Assembly: GCF_029714365.1 (NCBI RefSeq) | Contig: NZ_CP121659.1 | Location: forward strand, 2,108,001 to 2,172,000 | Source of the DNA: Sinorhizobium terangae | Lineage (GTDB): Bacteria; Pseudomonadota; Alphaproteobacteria; Rhizobiales; Rhizobiaceae | Reading direction: 5' to 3' | Length of the DNA: 64,000 bases | Shown: positions 47,022-56,813 of the stretch, piece by piece | Numbering within the stretch: the first letter of the stretch is position 1 | How the letters are laid out: each line of letters opens with the position of its first letter | Translations under genes and position numbers: made by a program | The notes under the pieces: generated by a model | The model's input: the letters and a program-made list of their open reading frames with translations, nothing else | Database searches by the model: none | Told to the model about the DNA's origin: nothing

Positions 47022-47870
47022 CTACCTCCACCCGCGCAGCGCCGCCTCCACAAAGGCGGCGACCGCTTCGACGCTCGGTACGCGCGCCCTTTCGGGATGG
47101 ATCATCAGATAGGCCGGGCGGTCGGCCACGGCCGTCGCTTCGTCGACGATCTCGAAGCGCGGATCGCGCCGGGCGGAGAGTTCCGGCAGCATCACCTCGG
47201 CACCGAGCGCAAGCGCCGCCTCGGCCAGGATCTCCAGCTTGTCGGCGGAGAGCACCACGCGTGCCCTCGGCCTCGCCCGGTCGAGCGCCAGCATTTCAGG
47301 CACATGCGCCAGCGCATCGCGGTAGCGCACGACCGGGTGCTCGCCCGACGGAAGGCCGGCGGGACGACAGAGCCGGAAACGGATCGCGCCGATGCGCTTG
47401 ATCCGCGTCGTGTCCTCGCCGGTGCGGCCGAGGCGCACGGCGATGTCGGCCTCCCGGCGCTCGAAGCTCAGTGCCTGGTCGTCAGCCACGAGATCGAGGG
47501 TGATGCCGGGATGGCTGCGTTCGAGGTCGCCCAGCGCCGGCGCAATGATGCGGCCGAGAACGAAGCTGACGCTCGTCACGCGCACGTGGCCGTGAAGCTC
47601 CGCCGTCGCCCGCTTCAGCGCTGCCATCGACAGCGACGCCTCCTCCGAAATCGTCCGCAGCCGATCGAGCACCGTGGCAAGCACCGGCGTCGGCGTGAGC
47701 CGCCCCCCGATGCGGTCGAACAGCGCCGCCCCGATCCGCCGCTCCAGCGCCGCGAGGCGGCGTGCAATGGTCGTCTGGTCGACCTCGAGGGTGCGCCCAG
47801 CGGCACTCAGCGTCCCGCCCCGGACGATATGGTCGAGCAGTTCGAGATCAGCCCAGCTCTCTGCAATCAT
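47022..47870 (-). CDS. LysR family transcriptional regulator
   Basis: A 282-residue LysR regulator: the winged helix at the N-terminus reads LELLDHIVRGGTLSAAGRTL and TIARRLAALERRIGAALF, followed by a two-lobed effector domain (VTSVSFVLGRIIAPAL, ADIAVRLGRTGED). ATG at 47870 follows GAGGTG. It is divergent from a cysteine hydrolase gene across 85 bases, the usual arrangement for a LysR protein and its target. The inducer is unknown. Confidence 0.92.
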   Translation of the reverse strand: MIAESWADLELLDHIVRGGTLSAAGRTLEVDQTTIARRLAALERRIGAALFDRIGGRLTPTPVLATVLDRLRTISEEASLSMAALKRATAELHGHVRVTSVSFVLGRIIAPALGDLERSHPGITLDLVADDQALSFERREADIAVRLGRTGEDTTRIKRIGAIRFRLCRPAGLPSGEHPVVRYRDALAHVPEMLALDRARPRARVVLSADKLEILAEAALALGAEVMLPELSARRDPRFEIVDEATAVADRPAYLMIHPERARVPSVEAVAAFVEAALRGWR

Positions 47871-47955
47871 GCAGGTTCACCTCTGAATATTTCGACTTCC
47901 TCGGCGTTTTCGCGGAGCATAGGGTGAAGCATCTAAACAGGCAATGGAGCCCGCC

Positions 47956-48567
47956 ATGACGACCTCGCCCTTCACCCTCTTCTCCCTCGCCGGCCGCCAG
48001 CCCATGCCACCGGCGCTTGGTGAAGCCACGTTGATCCTCATCGACTATCAGAACGAGTATCTTTCCGGACCGCTGACGCTCGTCGACGCGGAAGCCGCCG
48101 TCGAGCGCGCCGGCATCCTCCTTGCCGCCGCGCGGCAGGCTGGCGCGAAGATCATCCATGTTGCCCACAAGGGCGCTGCCGGCGGTCCCTTCGATCGTGC
48201 CGCCGAACGGGGCGCCTTCGTCGATGCACTGAAACCGCTCCCCGCCGAAGCGATCTTCGAAAAGCCGCGCCCGAACGCCTTCTCCGGCACCGGCCTTGCG
48301 GATCTCGTCGGCGACGCCGGCACGAAGGTCGTGATCGCCGGCTTTATGACCCACAACTGCGTGTCCTCGACGGCGCGTGCCGCGCTCGATTTCGGTTACG
48401 AGATCACCATCGCGGCCGATGCCTGCGCCACCCGCGACCTGCCCTATCCGGCCGGCGCCGTAACAGCGGGTGAATTGCATATCGCGGAACTTGCCGCACT
48501 CGCCGACCGCCATGCCTGCGTCACCGACGTCGCCACGCTCACCGCCCGGAAAGACGACGCAGCCTAA
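47956..48567 (+). CDS. Cysteine hydrolase (isochorismatase family)
   Basis: A 203-residue hydrolase of the isochorismatase/nicotinamidase superfamily. The catalytic triad is D30 in LILIDYQNEY, K103 in FEKPRPNAF and C135 in GFMTHNCVSSTA, with the conserved cis-peptide region before the Cys. It would cleave an amide or vinyl-ether substrate. ATG at 47956 follows GGAGC; an ATG at 47944 is the alternative. Its position opposite the LysR gene suggests substrate-induced expression. Confidence 0.9.
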   Translation: MTTSPFTLFSLAGRQPMPPALGEATLILIDYQNEYLSGPLTLVDAEAAVERAGILLAAARQAGAKIIHVAHKGAAGGPFDRAAERGAFVDALKPLPAEAIFEKPRPNAFSGTGLADLVGDAGTKVVIAGFMTHNCVSSTARAALDFGYEITIAADACATRDLPYPAGAVTAGELHIAELAALADRHACVTDVATLTARKDDAA

Positions 48568-48591
48568 GCTGTTGGTGAAGATGATGTTTCG

Positions 48592-48614
48592 GGCGCCGGA
48601 TATCCGCCGGCGCC
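48592..48614. terminator. GC-rich hairpin after the hydrolase gene
   Basis: GGCGCCGG and CCGGCGCC pair exactly around a seven-base loop, 25 bases after the stop of the hydrolase gene and before the macA-like gene. No T-run follows, so it is a weak terminator candidate or a transcript-stabilising stem. Confidence 0.4.
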
Positions 48615-48712
48615 TCGCACACATTACAAAAATATAATGATCTCAATGCTTTTCGCCGATCTCGTTCATCTCTATCTTGAGAAGCAATGAACGCCAGCGA
48701 AGCGGTGAGGCC

Positions 48713-49975
48713 ATGAGCAGGGCAGCGAAGACGATCAGGGACGAGGCGACGGCGCTCAAGCCCGCGCCCGCCAATGTGCGTGTCATCCCGGCAGCCGCGC
48801 CGCCGGTTCGCCGGAAACGCCGCTCGCGCCTCTGGATCGCCGCGCCCGTTCTCCTCGCCGTGCTTGGCGCCGGCTATTATGCCTGGAGCCAATACGGGGC
48901 CGAGCCTGCCACCGCGATGATCACTCAGGTCGTCGCGCGCGGCGACATCGAGGACAGCGTCACCGCCGTCGGCACCCTCGACGCGATCGATTCCGTCGAC
49001 GCCGGCGCACAGGTTTCCGGCCAGCTGAAATCGCTCCACGTGGAGATCGGCGACAAGGTCGAACAGAACCAGCTCGTCGCCGAAATCGACCCAGCCACCA
49101 TCGAGAACCGGATCGAGATCGACCAGGCGGAACTCGCCAATCTGGAGGCACAGCTCGTCTCGAAGAAGGCGCAGCTCGTGCTGAAACAGGCAAACATCGA
49201 GCGCCAGCGCAATCTGGTCGCGACCAACAGCGTCTCGCAATCGACGCTTGACCAGGCGGTTGCCGACCATGCGGCCGCCGCCGCCGACGTCGACGCCATC
49301 TCTGCTCAGATCCGCAAGCAGAAGGCGACGCTTGCCGGGGACAAGGTCGATCTTGGCTACACCAAGATCTATGCGCCAATGGCCGGCACGATCGTCGCCA
49401 ACCCGGCCAAGGAAGGCCAGACCCTGAACGCCAACCAGACGACTCCGACGATCGTCACGATCGCCGATCTCTCGACGATGACGGTGAAGGCTCAGGTCTC
49501 CGAGGCCGATGTCGGCAAGCTGAAAATCGGCATGGACGCCTATTTCACCCTGCTCGGCCAGCCCGGCAAACGCTTCACCGGCAAATTGCGGCAGATTCAG
49601 CCGATGCCCGACACGGAAAACAACGTCGTTCTCTACTACGCCCTCTTCGACGTGCCCAACCCGACCGGCGAACTGATGATGTCGATGAGCGCGCAGGTGT
49701 TCTTCGTCGAGGCTGCGGCCAAGGACGTGCTTGTCGTGCCGAGCGCGGCGATCCATGCGAACGGCGACGGCAAGGCGCAGGTTACGGTTGTCACGCCCTC
49801 GGGCGCGACCGAGGCCCGCGCCGTCGAGGTCGGCATCCGCAACCGCGTCAGCGCCGAGATCGTCAGCGGGCTGGAGGAAGGCGATCGTATCGTGGTCGAT
49901 GCGGCGTCCGCCTCGACAGGCGACAGCGCACGCAACAACCGTTCGCGCGGCATACGCATGCCGCCGATGTTCTGA
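48713..49975 (+). CDS. MacA-like periplasmic adaptor
   Basis: A 420-residue membrane fusion protein of an ABC exporter. A basic cytoplasmic start ([12 protein letters not shown]) is followed by one membrane helix ([17 protein letters not shown]). The lipoyl halves are [20 protein letters not shown] and [20 protein letters not shown], with a long Gln/Leu-rich hairpin ([20 protein letters not shown]) between them, then barrel and membrane-proximal domains. ATG at 48713 follows GGTGAGG. It is eight bases from the macB-like gene, so they form one operon. Confidence 0.92.
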   Translation: MSRAAKTIRDEATALKPAPANVRVIPAAAPPVRRKRRSRLWIAAPVLLAVLGAGYYAWSQYGAEPATAMITQVVARGDIEDSVTAVGTLDAIDSVDAGAQVSGQLKSLHVEIGDKVEQNQLVAEIDPATIENRIEIDQAELANLEAQLVSKKAQLVLKQANIERQRNLVATNSVSQSTLDQAVADHAAAAADVDAISAQIRKQKATLAGDKVDLGYTKIYAPMAGTIVANPAKEGQTLNANQTTPTIVTIADLSTMTVKAQVSEADVGKLKIGMDAYFTLLGQPGKRFTGKLRQIQPMPDTENNVVLYYALFDVPNPTGELMMSMSAQVFFVEAAAKDVLVVPSAAIHANGDGKAQVTVVTPSGATEARAVEVGIRNRVSAEIVSGLEEGDRIVVDAASASTGDSARNNRSRGIRMPPMF

Positions 49976-49983
49976 GCAAGCAG

Positions 49984-51927
<1,944 letters not shown>

Positions 51928-52494
51928 TCCGGAAGAGGCCACCCGCGAGGACGGCCGCCCGTTTCACCTTAGCGCCTTCCATCGCGACGCCCCGAACAAC
52001 CCGAAGGAACTAACCATATCCGGGTATCGGAACAGACCGGAACAATCCTGGATAGATCACCTGTGGCCGCCTGTGGAGGGTCCTCCGGGGCTTGTGACGC
52101 GGAGAAATGGCGCGAATAGAGCCATTGCCACAATTTTGCTTTACGCAGCCGGCAAAGTCCGCTCGCTATCCAGCGGATGGCAGGGGAATACCGAATTTTT
52201 GTTTCGTTAGAGTTGGGCCCGAACCTCTCGGTTCGCCCGCCTGTTGGGGCCGTGTTGCAGCGTTCGACGCAATACGGGGACGCCACCGTTCTGCGCGCTG
52301 GATAGAGAACAAAACAGAAGCGGACTCGGCTCGGCCGAGCCCGAGGGTGGATTATTGCGCGTTCGTGCGAGCGCGCAATGGCGTTCTAGTGCTTTGATTC
52401 CAAAGCACTTTACTCGCTTTCAGCGGCTCCGCACAGAGGCGGATGGCTCTAAAGCAGCGAACGCACACCGAAAAATGGCAAGGAGACTCAAGCC
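51928..52494. other. Intergenic stretch after macB
   Basis: No gene is supported in these 567 bases. It contains a 9-bp perfect stem at 52388-52409 (AGTGCTTTG/CAAAGCACT, loop ATTC) about 85 bases before the next gene. The rest shows nothing recognisable; promoters for the next gene are expected near its right end. Confidence 0.5.
52388..52409 (+). other. Perfect 9-bp stem with 4-base loop
   Basis: AGTGCTTTG pairs with CAAAGCACT around ATTC and is followed by TTTACT. On the plus strand this could act as a weak terminator or a leader structure for the CHAP-like gene at 52495. The GTGCTTTGA block recalls the middle of the family A repeat, so it may be a remnant of one. Confidence 0.35.
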
Positions 52495-52938
52495 ATGAGG
52501 GTTCTAGCGTTTCTCGCCGCAATATATGTCGCCTGCACAATGCCGGATACGGCTACCGCCGGCATGTTGGCCCAGGCTCAGCAATTTACCGGACTGCATG
52601 AAGTCAAGAACAACAGGCGGCTGCGCGCCGCCCTCGGCATAAATCCCGCCCGCACGCCATGGTGCGGCCATTTTATGGGCATGGTTGCCCGGAGGGCCGG
52701 CCGAGAGCCACCCAAAGCCTATAGTTTCGCAAGTTCCTGGCTGCACTTCGGCGCACCCGTGCGCCTCGCCTTTGCGCGTCCTGGCGACGTCATCGTCGTG
52801 CGCACCGGCCGCGGATACCATGTCGGGATCCTCTCCGCCCTATCCAAGTCGACCGCACAACTGATTGGCGGCAACCAGTCGGGGCGCGTTCAACTGTCGC
52901 AGTTCAGTCGAAGACAGGTCGTCGCCGTACGAAGATAG
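52495..52938 (+). CDS. CHAP/NlpC-P60-like secreted peptidoglycan hydrolase (TIGR02594 type)
   Basis: A 147-residue exported protein. A signal peptide (MRVLAFLAAIYVACTMPDTA) is followed by a compact cysteine-peptidase-like domain: C57 in TPWCGHFMG, then YSFASSWLHFG, RPGDVIVVRTGRGYHVGIL with candidate catalytic H109, and LIGGNQSGRVQLSQF. This is the TIGR02594 pattern, seen both in phage endolysin-like proteins and in chromosomal cell-wall hydrolases. It probably cleaves a peptide bond in peptidoglycan. No phage genes surround it. Confidence 0.85.
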   Translation: MRVLAFLAAIYVACTMPDTATAGMLAQAQQFTGLHEVKNNRRLRAALGINPARTPWCGHFMGMVARRAGREPPKAYSFASSWLHFGAPVRLAFARPGDVIVVRTGRGYHVGILSALSKSTAQLIGGNQSGRVQLSQFSRRQVVAVRR

Positions 52939-53047
52939 CCGCGGGAAGACGCGACTCCGACGTATTGAAGTCGCATGCCTGGAAGGATGCGCTGCCGCTG
53001 GCGGTTGCGCCCGCATCTGCACGGTCGGGGCCGCCTAACAGCGGCTA

Positions 53048-53150
53048 CTGCATGATTCCTCAAATCGGAATCGATTTGAGGACAAATTCATGCAGCAATT
53101 CAAAGTACTACAGCAACTTTAGCGCGTCTCAGAAGACGCGCGGCGCTGTG
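53048..53150 (-). repeat. Repeat family A, copy 5 (inverted)
   Basis: Read on the plus strand it begins with the palindrome (CTGCATGATTCCTCAAATCG to CGATTTGAGGACAAATTCATGCAG, core arms CCTCAAATCG and CGATTTGAGG), then AATTCAAAGTACTAC and ends with GCGCGTC...GACGCGCGGCGCTG. It lies between the convergent ends of the CHAP-like gene and the transglutaminase-like gene. Confidence 0.75.
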
Positions 53151-53154
53151 GGGC

Positions 53155-53721
53155 TCAGATCCGCTGCGCGCCGGCGATCAATTCCCAGCGTCGGCCGTTC
53201 GATTGGGACTGGCGGGCGAAATAATCATAAGGGGTCCTCGACCAGTCGCGCACCGAATTGGTCATGTTGTCGAGCACGAGGTCGCCCTCGCTGGTGCGCA
53301 CGGTCAGCACCGTGTGCCCCTCACCCCGATAACGGGCAACCGTCAGGAGCAGCGCCGAGGCGGGCCAGCCGCGCTTGAGCAATTCCCGCTTCTTCAGGAT
53401 GGCGAAGTCCTCGCAGTCGCCATAGGCCGTGGGCACGCGCCAATCGTCGTCCCGGCCGACGTTTGCCAGATCGCTTCGCTCTCTGATGCGCGCATTGACC
53501 GCGCGGTTGACCTGCTGCAGCTCGCTCGCCTTTTCCGGGTGCAGAACGACCAGCTTGCTTCCGCCGACGGTACTACACAGGCGCGGCTCGCGCGTGCAGA
53601 ACGAGGCGAAAGCCGGTGGCGCGAAGGCCTTGCCGCCGGTCCTCATCGTCGTGCCAGCATCGGCCACCTGCGGGATTGCGAACAGCAACAAAGATGCGGT
53701 CAGCGCGATGAAACATTTCAT
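53155..53721 (-). CDS. Transglutaminase-like cysteine peptidase (BTLCP family)
   Basis: A 188-residue exported protease of the bacterial transglutaminase-like cysteine proteinase group. A signal peptide (MKCFIALTASLLLFAIPQVADA) precedes the domain. The triad is C103 in YGDCEDFAI, H136 in GEGHTVLTV and D151 in LVLDNMTN. ATG at 53721 follows GGAGG. Relatives such as LapG cut surface adhesins; those are often encoded near their substrates. Here the divergent gene encodes a secreted Gly/Asp/Asn repeat protein, which makes a functional link worth testing. Confidence 0.88.
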   Translation of the reverse strand: MKCFIALTASLLLFAIPQVADAGTTMRTGGKAFAPPAFASFCTREPRLCSTVGGSKLVVLHPEKASELQQVNRAVNARIRERSDLANVGRDDDWRVPTAYGDCEDFAILKKRELLKRGWPASALLLTVARYRGEGHTVLTVRTSEGDLVLDNMTNSVRDWSRTPYDYFARQSQSNGRRWELIAGAQRI

Positions 53722-53848
53722 GAAAATGACCTCCAACGGCGGGCGTAACGCTCCCGAGTCCAACAACGCATAACCAAAGGGGATTAACTCAAGGTTGATT
53801 AGCCCGAAATTGGGCGATGTTGTGGCGGTACTACTAATAATTCGTAAC

Positions 53849-53877
53849 TTGACCCTCCTGCGCTTTACGCGAATTAT
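53849..53877 (+). promoter_or_regulatory. Candidate promoter of the Gly/Asp/Asn repeat gene
   Basis: TTGACC, 17 bases, then AATTAT, lying about 40 bases before the ATG at 53918. The region from 53800 to 53915 is unusually AT-rich for this genome. The -35 match is good and the -10 match moderate. Confidence 0.4.
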
Positions 53878-53917
53878 TTACTACTTATTTCAAATATTTA
53901 TTTGTTGGAGTTGTGTA

Positions 53918-55351
53918 ATGTGTAAGTTAAACAAGTCCGTATTAAATATTTTCTTTATCCTCTCGACAGCATCAATAACATCGGTAGTTCTCACGACAGA
54001 CGCGAACGCAGTACAGCGACAGCGTATGACTGCAAACCAATGCAGCCCGCTGACTGAAGATAACTTCGCCGCCTGCTGCGTAGCGCTCAACCGCTCCAAG
54101 ATCCTCACACCTGCACAGATCAAAATGTGCCCTCCCCTGTCGACTTCAACCATAAAGGGTGCCTCGACCGGCGGCGAGCGCAGTGATGCCAGACCGCCCA
54201 AAGGCGGTGGCACGGGCAGCGGTGGCACTGGCGGTAGCGGCGGCACCGGCGGTGGCGGCGGCAGCAGCCCTCCTCCTCCTGACGACAATGGCGGCGGTGG
54301 CGACAACGGCGGTGGCGGCGGCGACAACGGCAGCGGCGGCGGCGACAACGGCGGCGGCGGCGGCGACAACGGCGGCGGCGGCGGCGACAACGGCGGCGGC
54401 GGTGGCGACAACGGCGGCGGCGGCGGCGACAATGGCGGTGGCGGTGGCGACAACGGCGGCGGTGGCGACAACGGCGGCGGCGGCGGCGACAACGGCGGTG
54501 GCGGCGGCGACAACGGCGGCGGCGGCGGCGACAATGGCGGCGGCGGCGGTGACAATGGCGGCGGTGGCGGCGACAACGGCGGCGGCGGTGGCGACAACGG
54601 CGGCGGCGGCGACAACGGCGGCGGCGGCGACGACAACGGCGGCGGTGGCGGCGACAACGGCGGCGGTGGCGGCGACAATGGCGGCGGCGGTGGCGACAAC
54701 GGCGGCGGTGGTGACAACGGCGGCGGCGGCGACAATGGCGGCGGCGGCGGCGACAACGGCGGCGGTGGCGGCGACAATGGCGGCGGCGGCGGCGACAACG
54801 GCGGTGGCGGTGGCGACAATGGCGGCGGCGGCGACAACGGCGGTGGCGGTGGCGACAATGGCGGCGGCGGCGACAACGGCGGCGGCGACAACGGCGGCGG
54901 CGACAACGGCGGCGGCGGCCAAAGCGACAATGGCCAAGGCGACGACAACAAGGGCGGCGACAAAGGCAAGGCCGACGGCAAGGACAAGGACAAACCCGGC
55001 GCTAAGAGCAAGGACAAAGCCGGCGCCAAGAGCAAGGACAAGGCTGGCGGTAAGGGCAAGGACGAAGCCGGCGGTAAGGGCAAGGACAAGACCGGCGGTA
55101 ACGGCAAGGACAAGACCGGCGGCAAAGGTAAGGGCAAGGCTGGCGATAAGGCGCCCGGCAACGGCGGCGACAAAACGCCCGGCAAGGGCGATGACAAGGC
55201 GCCCGGCAAGGGTCAGGACAAGGGTCAGGACAAGGCACCTGGCAAAGGCGACGACGGCGCAGGTAAAGGCGGCCAAGCCAACAATGGTAAAGGTAACGGC
55301 GGCGGTGACGGAATTCCCGGCAAGTCCGAGCAAAGCGACGCCAATCGTTGA
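53918..55351 (+). CDS. Secreted low-complexity protein of Asp-Asn-Gly/poly-Gly repeats
   Basis: A 477-residue exported protein. A signal peptide (MCKLNKSVLNIFFILSTAS, cleavage near DANA-VQ) precedes an about 45-residue Cys-rich head (QCSPLTEDNFAACCVALN, IKMC). A Gly/Ser/Pro linker follows, then about thirty repeats of DNG plus three to five Gly (roughly residues 122-334), then a Lys/Gly/Asp tail of KDKAGGKGKDK- and GDKAPGKGDDK-type units to the end. ATG at 53918 follows GGAG; the first 40 residues of the longer frame are not needed. The DNA of the 5' part is AT-rich, unlike the rest. Not RTX and not collagen-like. A matrix, adhesin or cation-binding role is possible; the family is not recognised. 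Confidence 0.8.
   Translation: MCKLNKSVLNIFFILSTASITSVVLTTDANAVQRQRMTANQCSPLTEDNFAACCVALNRSKILTPAQIKMCPPLSTSTIKGASTGGERSDARPPKGGGTGSGGTGGSGGTGGGGGSSPPPPDDNGGGGDNGGGGGDNGSGGGDNGGGGGDNGGGGGDNGGGGGDNGGGGGDNGGGGGDNGGGGDNGGGGGDNGGGGGDNGGGGGDNGGGGGDNGGGGGDNGGGGGDNGGGGDNGGGGDDNGGGGGDNGGGGGDNGGGGGDNGGGGDNGGGGDNGGGGGDNGGGGGDNGGGGGDNGGGGGDNGGGGDNGGGGGDNGGGGDNGGGDNGGGDNGGGGQSDNGQGDDNKGGDKGKADGKDKDKPGAKSKDKAGAKSKDKAGGKGKDEAGGKGKDKTGGNGKDKTGGKGKGKAGDKAPGNGGDKTPGKGDDKAPGKGQDKGQDKAPGKGDDGAGKGGQANNGKGNGGGDGIPGKSEQSDANR
54281..54922 (+). repeat. In-gene tandem repeat array (GACAAYGGCGGC...)
   Basis: About thirty units of 18-21 bases encode DNG followed by three to five Gly. Units differ mainly at third positions (GAC AAC/AAT, GGC/GGT), which suggests expansion by slippage and later drift. 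The array leaves several long open frames on both strands that have no other support. Length variation between strains is expected. Confidence 0.85.
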
Positions 55352-55423
55352 TGGATGCATGGCGCGTTCGAATGAACGCGGCACCGTGCGCACTATATAA
55401 AAGCGCGCGCGGCAGGAATCTCT

Positions 55424-55450
55424 CCGCTTTCAGGCCTCACCTGAAAGCGG
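55424..55450 (+). terminator. Strong hairpin after the Gly/Asp/Asn repeat gene
   Basis: CCGCTTTCAGG and CCTGAAAGCGG pair perfectly over 11 bases with the loop CCTCA, about 70 bases past the stop. There is no T-run, so termination would not be classical; it may protect the message end. Confidence 0.45.
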
Positions 55451-55536
55451 ACTGCCCTGCCGAGATTGGCGGGTTCCCGTAGCCTTCATGCGACCGAAAA
55501 GCCGCGGGGGCTACAAGGGCCCGCCCCCTTTCTTTA

Positions 55537-55577
55537 GCTCCGCCCATTCCGACTTCGTTGGCTCCGCCCATTCCGAC
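55537..55577 (+). repeat. 17-bp direct repeat, two copies 24 bases apart
   Basis: GCTCCGCCCATTCCGAC occurs at 55537-55553 and again at 55561-55577. No function is evident. Confidence 0.6.
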
Positions 55578-55671
55578 GGAGCGCGCGGAGCGGCCCTCAT
55601 CGCCAGCCAGTTTCGCAGGATGAGGGGAGACCGATCCGCCAACTATCGGACCGGCCGGCATTCCCTCCACG

Positions 55672-55773
55672 GCATATTTCCTTAAATCGTACCCGATCTG
55701 AGGGTAGGAACATGCAGCAATTCAAAATGCTACAGCGTCCTTTGCGCGCCTGGTAAGACGCGCGGCGCTGTAG
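55672..55773 (-). repeat. Repeat family A, copy 6 (inverted)
   Basis: Plus-strand order: GCATATTTCCTTAAATCG, a partner arm CGATCTGAGGGTAGG, CATGCAGCAATTCAAAATGCTACAGCG, then GACGCGCGGCGCTGTAG. It is the inverted equivalent of the copies at 975 and 9496, with a slightly eroded palindrome. Confidence 0.7.
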
Positions 55774-56051
55774 GGCGCAATCGCGCGCTCCAGAGCTTCG
55801 CAAGACGGATGCAACGCATTGAATTGCGGATGATTTTCTCGGCAAGCCGCTCTCGATCCGGCAAATCACGGAGCCGGACTATCCCATACAGCTACGCAAC
55901 AGAAACAAGAATCCGTGAGCCGACACACGCACCGGACGATCTCCGTGTGGCTTCCATGCACGCCCGCCATCGCCCACTTCGGCGGGCGGGATGGCAACCT
56001 TTCAGCAACCCCTAGCTCCGATAATGCCGGCGCAATCGAGGACCGAATCGG

Positions 56052-56783
56052 ATGGCCAAGGCGAGTTCAAAGAGACGGAAGCGCAGCGCAAGCCGGAAGG
56101 GCAATGGCGGTGGCATGGCGCCGTGGTATGTCGCGGCAGTCTTTGTCATCGGCGGCATCGCGGCCTACGACCATCGGGCCAAACTAGCCGATCTGCCCGG
56201 CGCCTCCGAAGTCGTCGCCATGCTTTCGCCGAAAGAGACGAAGACGAGGCCGGTGGTCGCCGCGCGAGCAGCGCCGAGACCGAAAGAGCACACAGGTTCG
56301 ATCGCCCGGAAACCGACGCCCGTCCCCCCTGCCCTGGTCACCGGAAGGCCGACGCTTGCTCCGCCGGCTCCGGTCGGGCGGCCGATGGAACAGCCAACGC
56401 CGCGGTTTGCAGATTCCAACACGTTCTATTTTTGCGGCATTCGCAATGACAACTGCGTGGTCGACGGCGATACCTTCCTCTTCAAGGGCGAAATGATCCT
56501 AATCGCCGACATCGATGCGCCGGAGACGAAAGAGGCGAAATGCGAAGCGGAACGCGCGCGCGGCTTCTACGCCAAGCAACGGCTGCGCGAACTGCTGAAT
56601 GCCGGCAAATTCACGCTGGTTGGGTCGAAGGGCAGCACCGGCAAGGAAGGCGGAGCCCCGCGCCTGGTAATGCGCGACGGACGATCGCTCGGAGACGTCC
56701 TGGTCTCCGAGGGGCTCGTGCGCAAACGGGCCGGAGAACCGTCCTCCTGGTGTGGCCGCTCGGTCGCCCGCGTCTCCGGCTGA
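56052..56783 (+). CDS. Thermonuclease (SNase-like) family protein, membrane-anchored
   Basis: A 243-residue protein. A very basic start (SSKRRKRSASRKGN) and one helix (WYVAAVFVIGGIAAY) anchor it in the membrane; a Pro-rich linker follows; the SNase-like domain begins near residue 130 with CVVDGDTF and DIDAPETKEAKCEAER. The Asp and Glu of the family (DGD, DAPE) are present, but the position of the first catalytic Arg (Arg35 of staphylococcal nuclease) reads Leu in ILIADIDAPE. The second Arg may be that in APRLVMRDG. Activity is therefore uncertain. ATG at 56052 lacks a strong site. Confidence 0.8.
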   Translation: MAKASSKRRKRSASRKGNGGGMAPWYVAAVFVIGGIAAYDHRAKLADLPGASEVVAMLSPKETKTRPVVAARAAPRPKEHTGSIARKPTPVPPALVTGRPTLAPPAPVGRPMEQPTPRFADSNTFYFCGIRNDNCVVDGDTFLFKGEMILIADIDAPETKEAKCEAERARGFYAKQRLRELLNAGKFTLVGSKGSTGKEGGAPRLVMRDGRSLGDVLVSEGLVRKRAGEPSSWCGRSVARVSG

Positions 56784-56813
56784 GTTGGACCCGTTTCACC
56801 TTGCGGTCCGCGC

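Larger units (their letters stand above)
55352..56051. other. Repeat-rich intergenic stretch
   Basis: No gene is supported in these 700 bases. It contains a perfect hairpin at 55424, a 17-bp direct repeat at 55537 and 55561, a family A element at 55672 and a fragment resembling family A near 55815-55845. It separates the Gly-rich gene from the nuclease-like gene. Confidence 0.6.

Noticed and set aside
52495..52938. Prophage remnant based on the endolysin-like CHAP protein
   Set aside because: The protein has a signal peptide and no phage gene, integrase or attachment site lies nearby.
54281..54922. CRISPR array
   Set aside because: Units are adjacent 18-21 base coding repeats without spacers, and no cas genes occur in the window.
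53918..55351. RTX calcium-binding or collagen-like identity for the Gly-rich protein
   Set aside because: RTX nonapeptides need the GGxGxDxUx pattern and collagen needs G-X-Y triplets with Pro; neither is present.
54146..55393. Long open frames (more than 400 codons) on both strands over the Gly-rich gene
   Set aside because: They arise because the GC-rich tandem repeat contains no stop in several frames. They read as pure Pro/Ser/Leu or Ala/Val/Thr runs, lack ribosome sites and signals, while the chosen frame has a signal peptide and a good start.
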